This document shows, in pieces, positions 45,338 through 56,622 of a stretch of DNA of 64,000 nucleotides. The notes under the pieces were generated by a model. That model saw only the letters and a program-made list of their open reading frames with translations, was not told the DNA's origin and did no database searches. How positions within the stretch are numbered: the first letter of the stretch is position 1; every line of letters starts with the position of its first letter. Source of the DNA: Kitagawia praeruptora (lineage: Eukaryota > Streptophyta > Magnoliopsida > Apiales > Apiaceae); NCBI GenBank assembly GCA_037693485.1, contig CM075345.1, positions 4,047,501-4,111,500 of the forward strand, written 5' to 3'. A program made the position numbers and the translations under genes.

Positions 45338-46678
45338 CTACTCGTTGATGTCGTGGAAGCCCTTCGACCAAGCATCCATCCCAGCAGTCTTTGCACCATC
45401 GTCTAGACTAGAAGGCAATACAACCGCAGCAGTATCCTTCAAGTCACTCTTCCCTCGTGCACGAGATAACCAGATTTTCGAAGTTCCAGTACGTTCTGGC
45501 CACGTACTAATCAGACGATATATTCCCCCACATAGCTCTCCCTTTATCCGAACCACACGACCTCTTTTGATATTCATAGCTCCCCCTACTACAGAGCATC
45601 TGTAGCCTTCTGAAGCTAACCGACCGATAGATATTAGATTCTTCCTCAGCTTAGGCACATATCTTACCTCGTTCAAGCTGCGAACTATTCCATCGAACAT
45701 TTTGATTTTCACAATTCCAATCCCCTTGATCTCACAAGTAGATCCATCAGCCAAAGAAACTGTTTCATTCTTTGTATCTTGGAATTTTTCAAAATGCCCC
45801 CTCTCGGAACATACATGGTAAGATGACCCTGAGTCTAATATCCATTCTCCTGGAGAACTAGTGCCTCGATTGAAGACGGTGCAAACATCTTCACAATCGA
45901 GAGTAACCACAGCCAATGATGCATCTGGATCCTTCTTATTAAGCGGACAATTCGGCCTAATATGACCCCACTCCTTGCAACCAAAGCACTGCATGCCCTT
46001 TTCCCTGTATCTGGATTTACCCCTGCTATTGGTAGATCCTCTCACAGCACCTCTTCCTCTATTATTTTGACTACGCAAAGCCAAAACTGTCATTCCGTCC
46101 TTGTCACCATCCTGGTTCTTCCTTCCAGCATTTGACAAAAGTGCTGACTGAACCTCCTCCATTTTTAACGTGTCCTTTCCGTACAAAATGGTTGTGACCA
46201 AATGATCGAATGACTCCGGAAGCGAAGTAAGAAGAATAAGGGCCTTATCTTCTTCCTCCAATTTTACATCAACCTTTTCAAGTTGATCAACAATACCATT
46301 AAACACATTCATGTGCTCAATAACATTGCCTTGAGCTGCCATCTTCAGCTTGTATAACTCGCGCTTCAGATTTAATTTTGTAGTCAAGTTCTTCCCGAGA
46401 TACAATGTCTCCAACTTTGACCATAATTCCTTCGGCGTGCTTTCGTCAACAACATTATTAATAATGTTATCAGCAATGCATAGCCTGATGGTACTCATGC
46501 ATTGCGACTCAGCATCCTCCCAATCTTCATCGCTCATCTTTGTTGGTTTTCCCTCCTTCCCCTTCAAAGCCCTTGCTAGCTTCTGTTGGGTTAGGATATC
46601 CTTTACCCTTCTCTACCAAAGAGTAAAACTTCCTTTACCATCATATGGAGTCACCGTGAATCCTTTAATACTTGCCAT
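45338..46678 (-). pseudogene. copia Gag-protease polyprotein, one nonsense codon
   Basis: ATG at 46678 (MASIKGFTVTPYDGKGSF), then a TAG at 46613-46615 (SFTLW*RRVKDIL, Gln expected), then open to 45338, 447 codons in all. Gag core: WSKLETLYLGKNLTTKLNLK and LLTSLPESFDHLV (UBN2/copia gag type). Zinc knuckle: CFGCKEWGHIRPNCP. Aspartic protease: WILDSGSSYHVC, DGSTCEIKGIG. Downstream VRYVPKLRKNLISIGRLASE and a partial integrase leader (GGIYRLI). The frame then ends with unrelated residues. The product would form capsids for a partner element, but the nonsense codon removes the natural start. Confidence 0.85.
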
Positions 46679-46824
46679 GATCTCCGTTTGCACACACAAA
46701 CCAATCCAAACAACTAAATCAATTGGCCAGGTAAGTGTAAGAAACAATGGGAGCACTTCCGTCAAAACGGCGCCAAATTAGACAACCACTTTTCTTAACG
46801 ACTTTCCTTCGGCACCAATAATTT

Positions 46825-46849
46825 AGACACAACTAGCTCTGATGCCAAC
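46825..46849 (-). promoter_or_regulatory. Primer-binding site of the copia element
   Basis: GTTGGCATCAGAGCTAG on the minus strand right after the 5' LTR; one base differs from the common TGGTATCAGAGC. Confidence 0.7.
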
Positions 46850-47495
46850 TGTTAGGAATCTGCCCGATTCCCTGCGAATGCGGAAGCGATTTGGTAAATA
46901 TGTGCGCTTAGATCCCACAAATATACGTGATAGTAATGAAGCAACAAACCAACAATACAGTAAAAGAGACAAGAGATTTAACGTGGTTCGGCCCAGCCTA
47001 CATCCACAAGAGCAACAACTTCACACTAGATAAAAGAGATTACAATATCCGGGTATCCGGCCCCTTGAATTTCATACAAAAATTCAGACCTACAATACCT
47101 ATTATGTATATCCCCAACTCACTGAAGTGTTTATCTCAAAACCTCCCCCTATCACTGTTTCCGACAACCTTTCCTTCTCTCCCTCTCCCAACCCGAACAG
47201 TGCCACACAACCTGATAGAAAGACCCCTGCAGCGGGACCACCTCCGATGGCTGCAGTCAGACCCAAGTACCCTAAGGAATAGTTTAGGTACGAGGACCTT
47301 CTATCCCGACACTTCCTGAAAGCGGGCTAAACCGGCTCTCCTACTAGACGGACTATCTAGCAGCTATAGAGAGAGAAGAGAGAATTATGGTGTAATGTTA
47401 CTAATGAAGGAGGTGAGTATTTATAAGAGTAAGGAATGGGGTTGGTGGGAGAATGGAAAGAACACATGGGTGGCTAAATGGCAAGCTGCCTAACA
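46850..47495 (-). repeat. 5' LTR of the copia element
   Basis: 646 bp copy of 44239-44901 with few base differences and without the 17-bp duplication. Confidence 0.9.
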
Positions 47496-48091
47496 ATAAT
47501 ATCCACCATAAGTTGACAATCGTGACAAAAGTGATACTTGTGGGAAGATATATTAAAGTACTAAGGAATCCTATAAACCTCCTAAAAGACTTACCTTAAA
47601 ACATCTAACATCCTCAGGATTGTGAAACATGTATCTGACTGAAGCTTTCCTTTGAGAAACCAGTTGCGGATAGCTGCATCAGATATCTTTATTAGTTACT
47701 TAAAACAGAATTCTAATTATTTTGCATTTATTTTACTTTATTATATAGGAATAAAATTAACTATAAATCACCAGGAGTTCAATAATATCTTAATTCTTAG
47801 AGCTTTCTGACCGGGTGTTCCTGCATCAGAAACTACTTTGCCTTTTTTTGGACAAGCACCCTTTTAAGATAGCAGTATATAGCACGTCACTCAAAGTTGA
47901 GGATCATCTTAAAAGGTGCACTCAATAAAAATTTGTCGGAAAAAAAAGTTAACACAACCTCGACCAGGTGTGTTAATCATGAAACATGCATCCACTGGAT
48001 GCTTTCATTTCTAAAACACATTGAGGGTTAATGCAGAAAACGTTCCTAATAAGATAAAGTGCAAAATTTTGATAAACTATGTAAGCACTAA

Positions 48092-48411
48092 GAGCATCTC
48101 CAAGAAACTCTTAGCTCACTCTTTTAAAATATATAAAAAATTTGCTCTTCGTAAGATAATGTGGGTTTATCTCTAACAACACTCTTTAAACCCACTCTTT
48201 ATCTATTATTTTATAATTTAAAGTACTTTGAATTTGCTAATGTACAAAAGATAGTAGAGAGAGAAAGAAAGTGGTGAGACTAGTTTATTATAAAAATATA
48301 AAATATAAGTTAAGAGAGAGTTGTGACTCATCAAAATAAAAAAGGAAAGTAGGCATCTTGGAGCAACATTTTTCACTCTCTCTCCTCAAATTCAAAGTTA
48401 AGAAGATGCTC
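48092..48411. mobile_element. GAGCATCTCC-type MITE in TSR1 module 3
   Basis: 320 bp; ends GAGCATCTCCAAG and GAAGATGCTC inverted; TAA on both sides (48089-48091, 48412-48414), as for PIF/Harbinger elements. Confidence 0.75.
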
Positions 48412-48722
48412 TAAATACAGTATCTACTCATTTAATGTGGTTTGAAGGTGGGGATAATTTTAAACAACTATCCATTTCCCAAAAAAAAGTCGATAGCATG
48501 CTTACCCTGTTAAAAAAATCTTCTTGAGAATAATATGGCCCGGTTCAATACTTGGCAATAAACCAGCAGCAGCCACAGCACGTGTAGCCATGTCTCTACC
48601 TTTGAGGACCACTGTAGGAAGAGGAGAAGAGATTGGAGCATATATCTAAGCTATGGAGAATCGACCAGCATGAAAAAATCTTTCGATCTTGCTCTTGTCC
48701 GCATATTCTGGTGGTAGAGATC

Positions 48723-50188
48723 CTGAAATTCAAGTCATATATTACATACTGTTGCTAAGTTGACAGACAACACATATTTTTTTAAAGACAATACAAGAGT
48801 GGATAAAAAGATACCTTTGGATCCCATATGGAGTTCCTGAAAGACTTCAGACCTCTGTACTTAGCAAATCGCTTCTAATGGGGTATCCACTTCATCCGGA
48901 AGTTCTGATATATAACATCTAATGGTCTAGATACATATGCAATACACAGAAATATAAATATAGATACATAAAAAATTCTACAAGCAAATATCCTGTAAAC
49001 GTTATCAAATTACAACTAGAACCAAATTAATTGATCAATTTAGCTACGGTAACTAGTACAGTCACTAGTGACCATGAAACAATTAGGGTTATTAGTTTTA
49101 ATCAATAAGACATACAACCTAATTTATTTGTGTAAATGAGATAGTGACACATATAGCACCAAAGCAAACTGTGTACATTTTCCAAATTAAACCTATCTGG
49201 TTACTTGTGACCAAGTAAGCATAATGAATTGTAAGAATTAGTTTAAAAAATGTACCCTAATAAATACTAAAAAATAAAGCCACGCACGCAAACTGCATAG
49301 TTGAACAATTTAAAAGTCATTTTACTCAAAAAAACACAACAAAATTGAGTTGTCACTTAGGCAGACAAAATCCAAGAACAACAGACTGCATGCTTCACAC
49401 ATTCAGACAAAGACAAAGACAAAACTTTCATTCATATTCTTAAGAGTAGCAGTATAGCACATACCAGTATTGCAATAAAAGCAAAGTCCTCCTAGTTGCT
49501 AGTTGATTTAGCACAATCTTGTCTTAAGACCTACTGTCAATTGCACACTATGTGTTGTTTTATTTTTTCAATTGCAAATTTCATCTTTTCTATAAAATTA
49601 GATCAAGACAAAAAACACCTCGACAGAATCAGATATTACACTTTTTGCACATACCCATTCTAACAGTCAGTTGAGCTAGAGCTTGAATCGTCGTTTCCAC
49701 CACTGAAACACTACGACTTGATGCCTGAATTGATGATATCACCACTGAAACATCATTAATTAATACGAGCTGTAGCTTCGATTTGAGATGAGAACCCAAC
49801 CCAGGTGTATTGATATGTAGATGTAGACGTATAAGTATGATCATGTTCATTTTGTAAGTGGGTCAAATTGAAAAATGTCAATTAACTAAATTATTCAAAT
49901 TTGTAAATAAGTGATCGTTGTTAAGTATTTTAACGGAACTGACGGAATCTTTATTTAAAAATTTACGCGCTGCGAACTAAAAATTATGTTTAAGCCATTT
50001 AACCCCTATCTCATGATAATTATATAAAATATTGATTAATGTATTCCAATAGGATTGGCTATAATGATTAAATTTATGTGTACAATTTGTTACAATAGCT
50101 CTTGAGAGATTTGACAAATATAATTAATGGAAGAGCATCTCCAATGGGATTGTTTAAAATGATTGGCTAAAATAATATAAAATACTAA
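48723..50188. other. Intergenic, no gene seen
   Basis: AT-rich, perhaps including upstream TSR1 intron sequence directly after 48722. A frame on the minus strand (49629-49850) has no recognisable content. A fragment of the GAGCATCTCC MITE lies at about 50132-50188. Confidence 0.4.
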
Positions 50189-50574
50189 GAGCGTCTCCAA
50201 CGTTATTGTCTAAAAATAATTGGCTAAATCGAATAAAATATTGATTATGTAAAATTTGCTGAACCTGTAAGATGTTGTGCTCCAATGGTATCTTAGCTAT
50301 AATGTTGATTATATTGCAAATATAGTATGTTATTATTATTTCAGGTTGTTATAAATAGAATATATTTTTATAAGATAATAGATCATATAAAAATATTCCT
50401 TACAGACCTCTAGAGGTTGGCCAAATATAGCCAACGAAAAGAGATTATCTATAATTTTTTTCTAAGGGTAATGTTACATTGGAGTGAATATTTTTTTACA
50501 AAATCTTTATAAATTTTATTTATGACATTATATTTATGATTTTAGCTAAGGGGTCTTCTACATTGGAGATGCTC
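50189..50574. mobile_element. GAGCATCTCC-type MITE
   Basis: Ends GAGCGTCTCCAACG and CATTGGAGATGCTC, TAA duplications (50186-50188, 50575-50577). The interior (AACCTGTAAGATGTTGTGC, GACCTCTAGAGGTTGGCC) is shared, inverted, with the MITE at 58287. Confidence 0.8.
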
Positions 50575-50711
50575 TAAGAGATTTAAACCTTTAGGTAAAA
50601 GTATGGATTACATGCCATATATAAATTTTTTTAGAGAATATGTAAAATAAGTTCATCTCCAAGAGGACATTACTATTATTTTATTAAATTATAGCAAACT
50701 CCTTCGTATTG

Positions 50712-51539
50712 CACTACAGCACTTCTGGCCATTTGTGACGGCCATCTTTTGACGGATTAGGCTGAGTCAGAACATTTGACGGATATTGAGCTTATGACGG
50801 CAAGCATTTGACGGACACAACCGTCCGTCCAAAGGTTTATATAATATGATTTTTTGTTATTATTAAATCTGTCAGACCTTTTGACAGATTTATTTATCTG
50901 TCCAAAGTTCATATATCAATATTATAATGACATTTTAAAATTATTAATTAAAATCATACTTTTGACGGATAGTTGACTGTTCGTGACAAGATAATTATTT
51001 TATTAATAAAATCTAGCTCCAAATAATTAAAATTTAATTGAAAAATTATTACAATGAACTTACGACGGATTGTCAGTCATAAATTTCGTTATTTTAATAA
51101 AATTTAATTGTAAAAAAAAAATACTTTTTCTGATGGCGAAACGACGACGTTTTAACAGCGAACTTATGACGAAATTTCCGTCGTAAATTTTGTAATTTCA
51201 ATAAATTTATTTGTGAAAAAATTATTTTTTCTAATGGTGAAATGACGTCATTATAGAAGCAAACTTATGACGGAAAATCCGTCGTAAGTTCACTATTTTA
51301 TTTTTTTAAATAAAAACTATTTATATTATAAGAATATCTTAACTAAAATTGAACTTATGACGGAATTCGTCGTAAGTTGTTAGGCGGCAAATTCAAATTT
51401 TCATCTAAAAAATAATGGGCAAATAACTTACAACGTAACTTTTCGTCGTAAATTAGCATATAATTTTTTAACTTTTATTAGTCCAATCAAATTAATTTTT
51501 TAATTTTTGAAAATTTGGGAATTTCATTAAATTTAATAT
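50712..51539. repeat. Left subterminal repeat region of the CACTA element
   Basis: More than a dozen copies of TGACGGA, ACTTATGACGGA or GTCGTAAGTT in both orientations. The right side has fewer (57290-57393). These are the presumed transposase-binding motifs. Confidence 0.75.
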
Positions 51540-53360
51540 AAACAATAATATCGGACATAGCACTAGTTACGAATACTAGTCAATATAGTAGTGATCTACT
51601 AAGATCTCCAACCAAATCAATTTTTTATTTTTTGAAAATTTGAGAATACCATTAAACTAAATATATCTTGACATCCGTACGATTAATCGGTGAGAAATAT
51701 ATTTTAAAAAATAGTAACAATAATATGGGACAGATCATTAGTTACGAGTACTGGTCAATATAGTAGTGATCTACTAAGATCTTCAACCAAATCAATTTTT
51801 TATTTTTTTGCAAATTTGGGAATATCATTAAATTAGATATATCTTGACATCGGTACGGTTCGATTGACAAGAAATATTTTTCAAAAATAGAAACAATAAT
51901 ATGGGACAGAGCACTAGTTACGAGTACTAATCAAAATAATAGTGATATACTATGATCTCCAACCAAATCAATTTTTTATTTTTTGAAAATTTGGGAATAT
52001 CATTAAATTAAATATATCTTAACATCCGTACGGTTCGATCATCGAGAAATATATTTAAAAAAATATAAATAATAATATCGGATTGAGCACTAGTTACGAG
52101 TACTAGTCAATATAGTAGTGATCTACTAAGATCTCCAACCAAATCAATTTTTTATTTTTCGAAAATTTGGGAATATCATTAAATTTTATATATCTTGACA
52201 TCCGTACGGTTCAATCATGGAGAAATATATTTTAAAAAATAGAAACAATAATATGGGACAGATCACCAGTTACGAGTACTCGTCAATATATTAGTGATCT
52301 ACTAAGATCTCCAACCAAATCAATTTTTTATTTTTTGAAAATTTAGGAATATCATTAAATTAGATATATCTTGACATCCGTACGGTTCGATCATTGAGAA
52401 ATATATTTTAAAAAATAGAAACAATAATATGGGACAGATCACCAGTTATGAGTACTCGTCAATATAGTACTGATCTACTAAGATCTCCAACCAAATCAAT
52501 TTTTTTATTTTTTGAAAATTCAGGAATATCATTAAATTAGATATATCTTGACATCCGTACGGTTCGATCGACGAGAAATATATTTCAAAAATAGAAACAA
52601 TAATATGAGACAGAGCACTAGTTACGAGTACTAGTCAAAATAATAGTGATATACTATGATCTCCAACCAAATCAATTTTTAATTTTTTGAAAATTTGGGA
52701 ATATCATTAAATTAAATATATCTTGACATCCGTACGGTTCAATCGTTGAGAAATATATTTTAAAAAATTTAAACAATAATATGGGACAGATCACTAGTTA
52801 CGAGTACTGGTCAATATAGTAGTGATCTACTAAGATCTCCAACCAAAACAATTTTTTATTTTTTGCAAATTTGGGAATATCATTAAATTAGATATATCTT
52901 GACATCCGTACGGTTCAATCGTTGAGAAATATATTTTAAAAAATTTAAACAATAATATGGGACAGATCACTAGTTTCGAGTACTGGTCAATATAGTAGTG
53001 GTCTACTAAGATCTCCAACCAAAACAATTTTTTATTTTTTGCAAATTTGGGAATATCATTAAATTAGATATATCTTGACATCCGTATGATTCGATCGACG
53101 AGAAATATATTTCAAAAATAGAAACAATAATATGGGACAGAGCACTAGTTACGAGTACTAGTCAAAATAATAGTGATATACTATGATCTAAAACCAAATA
53201 AATTTTTTATTTTTTGAAAATTTGGGAATAACATTAAATTAAATATATCTTGACATCCGTACGGTTCGATCGTCGAGAAATATATTTTAAAAAATATAAA
53301 CAATAATATCGGACAGAGCACTAGTTACGAGTACTAGTTAATAATATATCTATTTTTTTA
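51540..53360. repeat. 176-bp tandem array inside the CACTA element
   Basis: The anchor CACTAGTTACGAGTACT (with small variants) falls at 51562, 51737, 51912, 52088, 52264, 52440, 52616, 52792, 52968, 53143 and 53319, i.e. steps of 175 or 176 bp, ten full units. Each unit also has CTTGACATCCGTACGGTTCG, CTACTAAGATCTCCAACCAA and TGAAAATTTGGGAATATC. The first anchor is just after the left subterminal repeats. Confidence 0.92.
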
Positions 53361-53700
53361 AATTATTTTTTTGACATTCCAAACTTATGGATGTCAAGAT
53401 CTAACGATTTTAGTGATGTGGTAATTTTTATAAAAAAATCCTGATTTGTTTTGTTTGATTTTGATAATGGTCAAATCGGTCAAAGTAGACCTTCTTTTTA
53501 ACTAGTCTTGTCCCGAATGATGAATCTATTTTTTAAAATTATTTTTTGACTTTCCAATCGTACGGATGTCAAGATCTAACGATATTAGTGATGTGGTAAT
53601 TTTTTAAAAAATATGCTAGATGTATTTGGTTTGATTTTATAACGGTCAAACCGGTCTAAGTAGAGTTTCTTTTAACTAGTCCATTTATGATTCTATTTTC
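53346..53700. repeat. Two inverted, diverged units next to the 176-bp array
   Basis: GGATGTCAAGATCTAACGAT occurs at about 53388 and 53563, again about 175 bp apart. It is the inverted counterpart of the CTTGACATCCGTACGG segment of the array, so two units lie head-to-head with it. Confidence 0.6.
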
Positions 53701-54012
53701 TTTTAATTATTTTTTCGATGTTCCGAACATACGGAAATTATTTTGATTCTATTTATCAAAATATATAAATTACAATACATTTTAAAAAAAAATTCATTTT
53801 AAAATTTGATAAATAATATATTTTAAATTTTTTTAAAATTTTTTTGTATTTTACAATAAAAACAATGCAATGTAAGTAAAACACGTGACACACAATCAGC
53901 ACATAATGAAAATTTGGGCGGAAAATTTTGGGAGGATTTCCCCTCATAAATTTGGGTGCCCTCAACTTTCCCCTAAAAAATTCTAACTTCTTCCCAAAAA
54001 CACTGCTCCCAG

Positions 54013-54632
54013 TAGGGGTGCCCGCGGGTCGGGTTGGGCGGGTTACAAGTAATTTAGTAACCCAACCCAATCAGTTCTGGTTTATAAAATTTAAACCCAT
54101 CGTAAATCTTACTAAAGTCGGGTTGGGTTGGTTCGGCTTGATCGGGTTGATCGGGTTAAATATAATATAAAGTAGAAGTTAGTGCAACACATGTTTGTAT
54201 TTGTTGGTTAGTGATAAAACAACTCGAAGTCCAAGAATTAAAGTAATGTACAACTTAATCTAATATGCAATTATACAATTGATCACCACATGTGCAAATT
54301 GTACTACAATCTACAAAACTAAATTACGTTACACATAAGTAGAACATCATTGTATTAAATATCTTTAATTCATAATTTTAGTGTGGAACATGTAATAATA
54401 TATCCAAAAAATCTTAACTTTAAGTCAAGTAGTAAATTAGTAGTACGACTCATTAGTGCATAATATATGTCGGGTTGGATTGGGTTAAAATTATCAAAAC
54501 CCTAACCCAACCCATTTAATTCGTTTTTTTCAATATTTAACCCATTCAATATTCGGTTTAAATAATATCGGGTTGGGTCGGCTAAAAGTAGGGACGGATT
54601 GGATCGGTTTAATCGGTTTATCGGCACCCCTA
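54013..54632. mobile_element. hAT element nested in the CACTA transposon
   Basis: 620 bp; ends TAGGGGTGCC and GGCACCCCTA; perfect 8-bp target duplication GCTCCCAG (54005-54012, 54633-54640). GGTTGGGTCGG-type repeats lie near both ends. No transposase frame. Confidence 0.93.
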
Positions 54633-55105
54633 GCTCCCAGCCTCCCCCTCTACTCATTCTCTATCTCTCTCATCTCCACAATTACCCCTCTCTCTCTGTC
54701 TCTCAATCTCACTCTCTATCTCTCTCGACAATCACTCTACTCGATTTACAAAATCGATTTACAAACTTTACATTCTTGCCTCAATAGACTCAATTTATAA
54801 ACTTTACTCTTTACGGCTCTTACATCGATTTACAAACTCTTATAGCTCCGATTGGTAATTGGGCATTTTTTCCTCTTCGATTAACTACTCTCAATTCACT
54901 TTTAATTTGTTTTCTTTTGCAGGTAATTAGGAAATTGAATTTCGGGATTTGATTTTGGGGCTTTCCATTTAGGTATCATATTTAATTGAATTGGGTTTCA
55001 ATTATAGGCTTTTGTTAGGAATTCCATTTTAGGGTTATTTTTAATGAGTTGGGTTTTGCTTGATCTGATTTGGTTATATCTATGTCTATATGTATCTTAC
55101 ATACA
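54633..55105 (+). other. Captured 5' leader-like sequence
   Basis: A CT-rich run (54650-54730, TCTCTATCTCTCTCG-type) followed by TTTTCTTTTGCAG|GTAATTAGG (54922) and a T-rich region looks like the 5'UTR and first intron of a plant gene. It probably belongs to one of the captured genes; which one is not clear. Confidence 0.4.
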
Positions 55106-55201
55106 TATGAAAGGTACTCACGTGATGATGAATCAGCTGACAAACAAGAGGAGACAGGATGGAAGTACATTCATGGTGATGTGTTCCGCTTCCCTAAGCA
55201 G
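55106..55201 (+). pseudogene. Captured TM9SF (endomembrane protein 70) exon fragment
   Basis: The + strand reads YERYSRDDESADKQEETGWK then YIHGDVFRFPKQ, which matches the loop of transmembrane-nine superfamily proteins just before their multi-pass region (DDE, ETGWKYIHGDVFR). TM9SF proteins sort membrane proteins in the Golgi and endosomes. Only about 32 residues are present; VM and a stop (TAA, 55208) follow where the membrane segments should begin. Confidence 0.8.
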
Positions 55202-56155
55202 GTGATGTAAATTTACCAGTATATGCTTAGAAAGGTAAGGGTTCATCTTTTGTTTATTCCTTTTAGCTTTAGCATATTAAATGTAATGTTTCACTCCTAT
55301 TTAATGTTTATTTAATCTTGTTCTTGTTCAGATTCTTGAAAATGGTTTTTGTTTCCTGTTTAATTAAATTTGTTTGTCTGAATAAAGATACAAATTTTGC
55401 AAGATTATGTTAATTTTTTGTATTGTACTTGATGACATTGTTAGTAGAAGGCTTGTTCAGATTCTTGAAAATGGTTTTTGTTTCCTGGATGATTGATCGA
55501 GGCTTACACTGAGCTCACATGTAAAGGTCAGAAAGCATATTAGTTTCTTTTGTCACAGAACACAGAGGGCTACACCAGAAACTACAATTATTGACTAAAA
55601 GTCTAAAAGCATTTGCAGTCTATTGAAATGCACAAGTTAATGTTTGTTTAGTACAATCTGTTGGAGTCATTAAACATGTCAGTCATGTCAAATTCGTTAA
55701 ACACAGTCAAGTAAACATGTGAAAATGGGTGAATAAATTTTTCACAAGGGAGGTCAATACTAGTGGCTGGTGGGGTTGATAAACTAAGGGAATTGCTTGC
55801 CAATTTCCCTCCCTAATTTCAGGATCAAAAGATATTTTTGTTGAGGCTGTAGTTTCTTTAGAAGATAAAAACAAATACACTAAAACCACATTATTCAGAC
55901 ATCTCTCTGCATTTAAACATGCAACAACATGTAATGGATGAGGGTAACAAGAGATGAATAGAATAGCGCAATGGCTAAAACCAACTGCTCTCTTTTGAGC
56001 GCAGACACACTAGAAATCTAGAATAATGCATATGCATACAGAAAGTCATTGCGCTATTTGTTTTATATTAATTCATGAAATACATACATGTTTTAGTAAT
56101 ATAATAGTAATTTTTTTATTTGAATGTAATTGATTGTTTTGGGATTTGGTTTCAG
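55202..56155 (+). other. Non-coding spacer between captured fragments
   Basis: AT-rich, intron-like. A 36-bp piece (CTTGTTCAGATTCTTGAAAA plus TGGTTTTTGTTTCCTG) occurs at about 55322 and 55453. Ends in a splice acceptor before the response-regulator exon. Confidence 0.45.
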
Positions 56156-56233
56156 GGTCTTAAGGTGGATATGATAATCACAGACTATTGTATGCCTGGA
56201 ATGACTGGTTATGAGTTACTTAAAAAGATCAAG
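56156..56233 (+). pseudogene. Captured type-A response regulator exon
   Basis: An exact exon, TTTGGTTTCAG|GGT to ATCAAG|GTATAT, of 26 codons: GLKVDMIITDYCMPGMTGYE then LLKKIK. It is the receiver-domain segment with the phospho-acceptor Asp (ITDYCMPGM) of cytokinin-signalling type-A response regulators. Splice sites on both sides and the frame are intact. All other exons are absent, so it cannot make a receiver domain alone. Confidence 0.85.
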
Positions 56234-56346
56234 GTATATGTATGTTTAATTATTTGTTGGTATATGTAATTATTTTTGGTATATGTATGCCAGTCATGAT
56301 AGTCATCAATTGGTTGTAAACAAGACAAGGTGGTGTTATATTTTAC

Positions 56347-56622
56347 AGCCTTCGAGGAATTAGGAAGACTTAAGAAGATTGTTGTAATGTCAGAGCTATC
56401 CTACAAGGGTTAAAATTTAAGGTTGATGAGAGGGATGTGTCAATGCATTCCGGGTGCGGAGATGTAAGGTTTATGCCTTGTGAGACATGTTCAGGGACTG
56501 TAAGATTTATTATGAAGTTGATTATGACGAATATTGCGACGAAGGTGAATGTGGGTTTCAAAGATGTCCAGATTGCAATGAGAATGGTCTAGTACGCTGT
56601 CGAATTTGCTGTGACTAACGTT
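56347..56622 (+). pseudogene. Captured plant glutaredoxin-domain gene fragment, rearranged
   Basis: After an acceptor-like TTTTACAG the strand reads SLRGIRKT*EDCCNVRAIL and GLKFKVDERDVSMHSG, the start of the plant glutaredoxin domain, with TAA in place of the expected Tyr. It is then joined directly to GCGDVRFMPCETCSG and, one frame over, KIYYEVDYDEYCDEGECGFQ and RCPDCNENGLVRC, the Cys-rich C-terminal zinc-binding tail of the same family. The middle of the domain is deleted and there is at least one frameshift. The family is intronless in many plants; redox or thiol-protein roles are presumed. Confidence 0.8.

Larger units (their letters stand above)
44239..47495 (-). mobile_element. Non-autonomous Ty1/copia element (gag-protease only)
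   Basis: LTRs 44239-44901 (663 bp) and 46850-47495 (646 bp) start TGTTAGG and end CCTAACA; target duplication ATAAT (44234-44238, 47496-47500). On the minus strand the primer site TTGGCATCAGAGC adjoins the right LTR (copia-type, close to the initiator-Met site TGGTATCAGAGC) and the purine tract GAAAGAGGGGGAGAT adjoins the left LTR. The 1.95-kb interior ends after the protease and an integrase-leader stretch; integrase core, RT and RNase H are absent. Confidence 0.92.
44160..48722 (-). pseudogene. TSR1: TSR1 3' exons, module 3 (split by a copia element)
   Basis: Exon a 48722-48506 after acceptor TTTCAG: LPPEYADKSKIERFFHAGRF, SSPPLPTVVLKGRDM, IILKKIFLTG, with a TAG in FSIA*IYAP. Exon b 47673-47595: YPQLVSQRKASVRYMFHNPE, with the usual Trp changed to Cys (DVRCFK) and both splice sites intact. 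Exon c 44222-44160: AVEVWTKCGHRGHIKEPAGT; its acceptor CAG became CGG. The copia element 44239-47495 lies in the intron between b and c, 14 bp or so from exon c. A 320-bp MITE lies in the intron between a and b. Confidence 0.78.

Noticed and set aside
44316..47319. Frames of 109 and 130 residues repeated at 44316 and 46927
   Set aside because: They are the same stretch of the two copia LTRs read on the antisense strand.
49629..49850. 73-residue minus-strand frame as a gene
   Set aside because: No recognisable domain, no supporting signals, and composition like the surrounding intergenic DNA.
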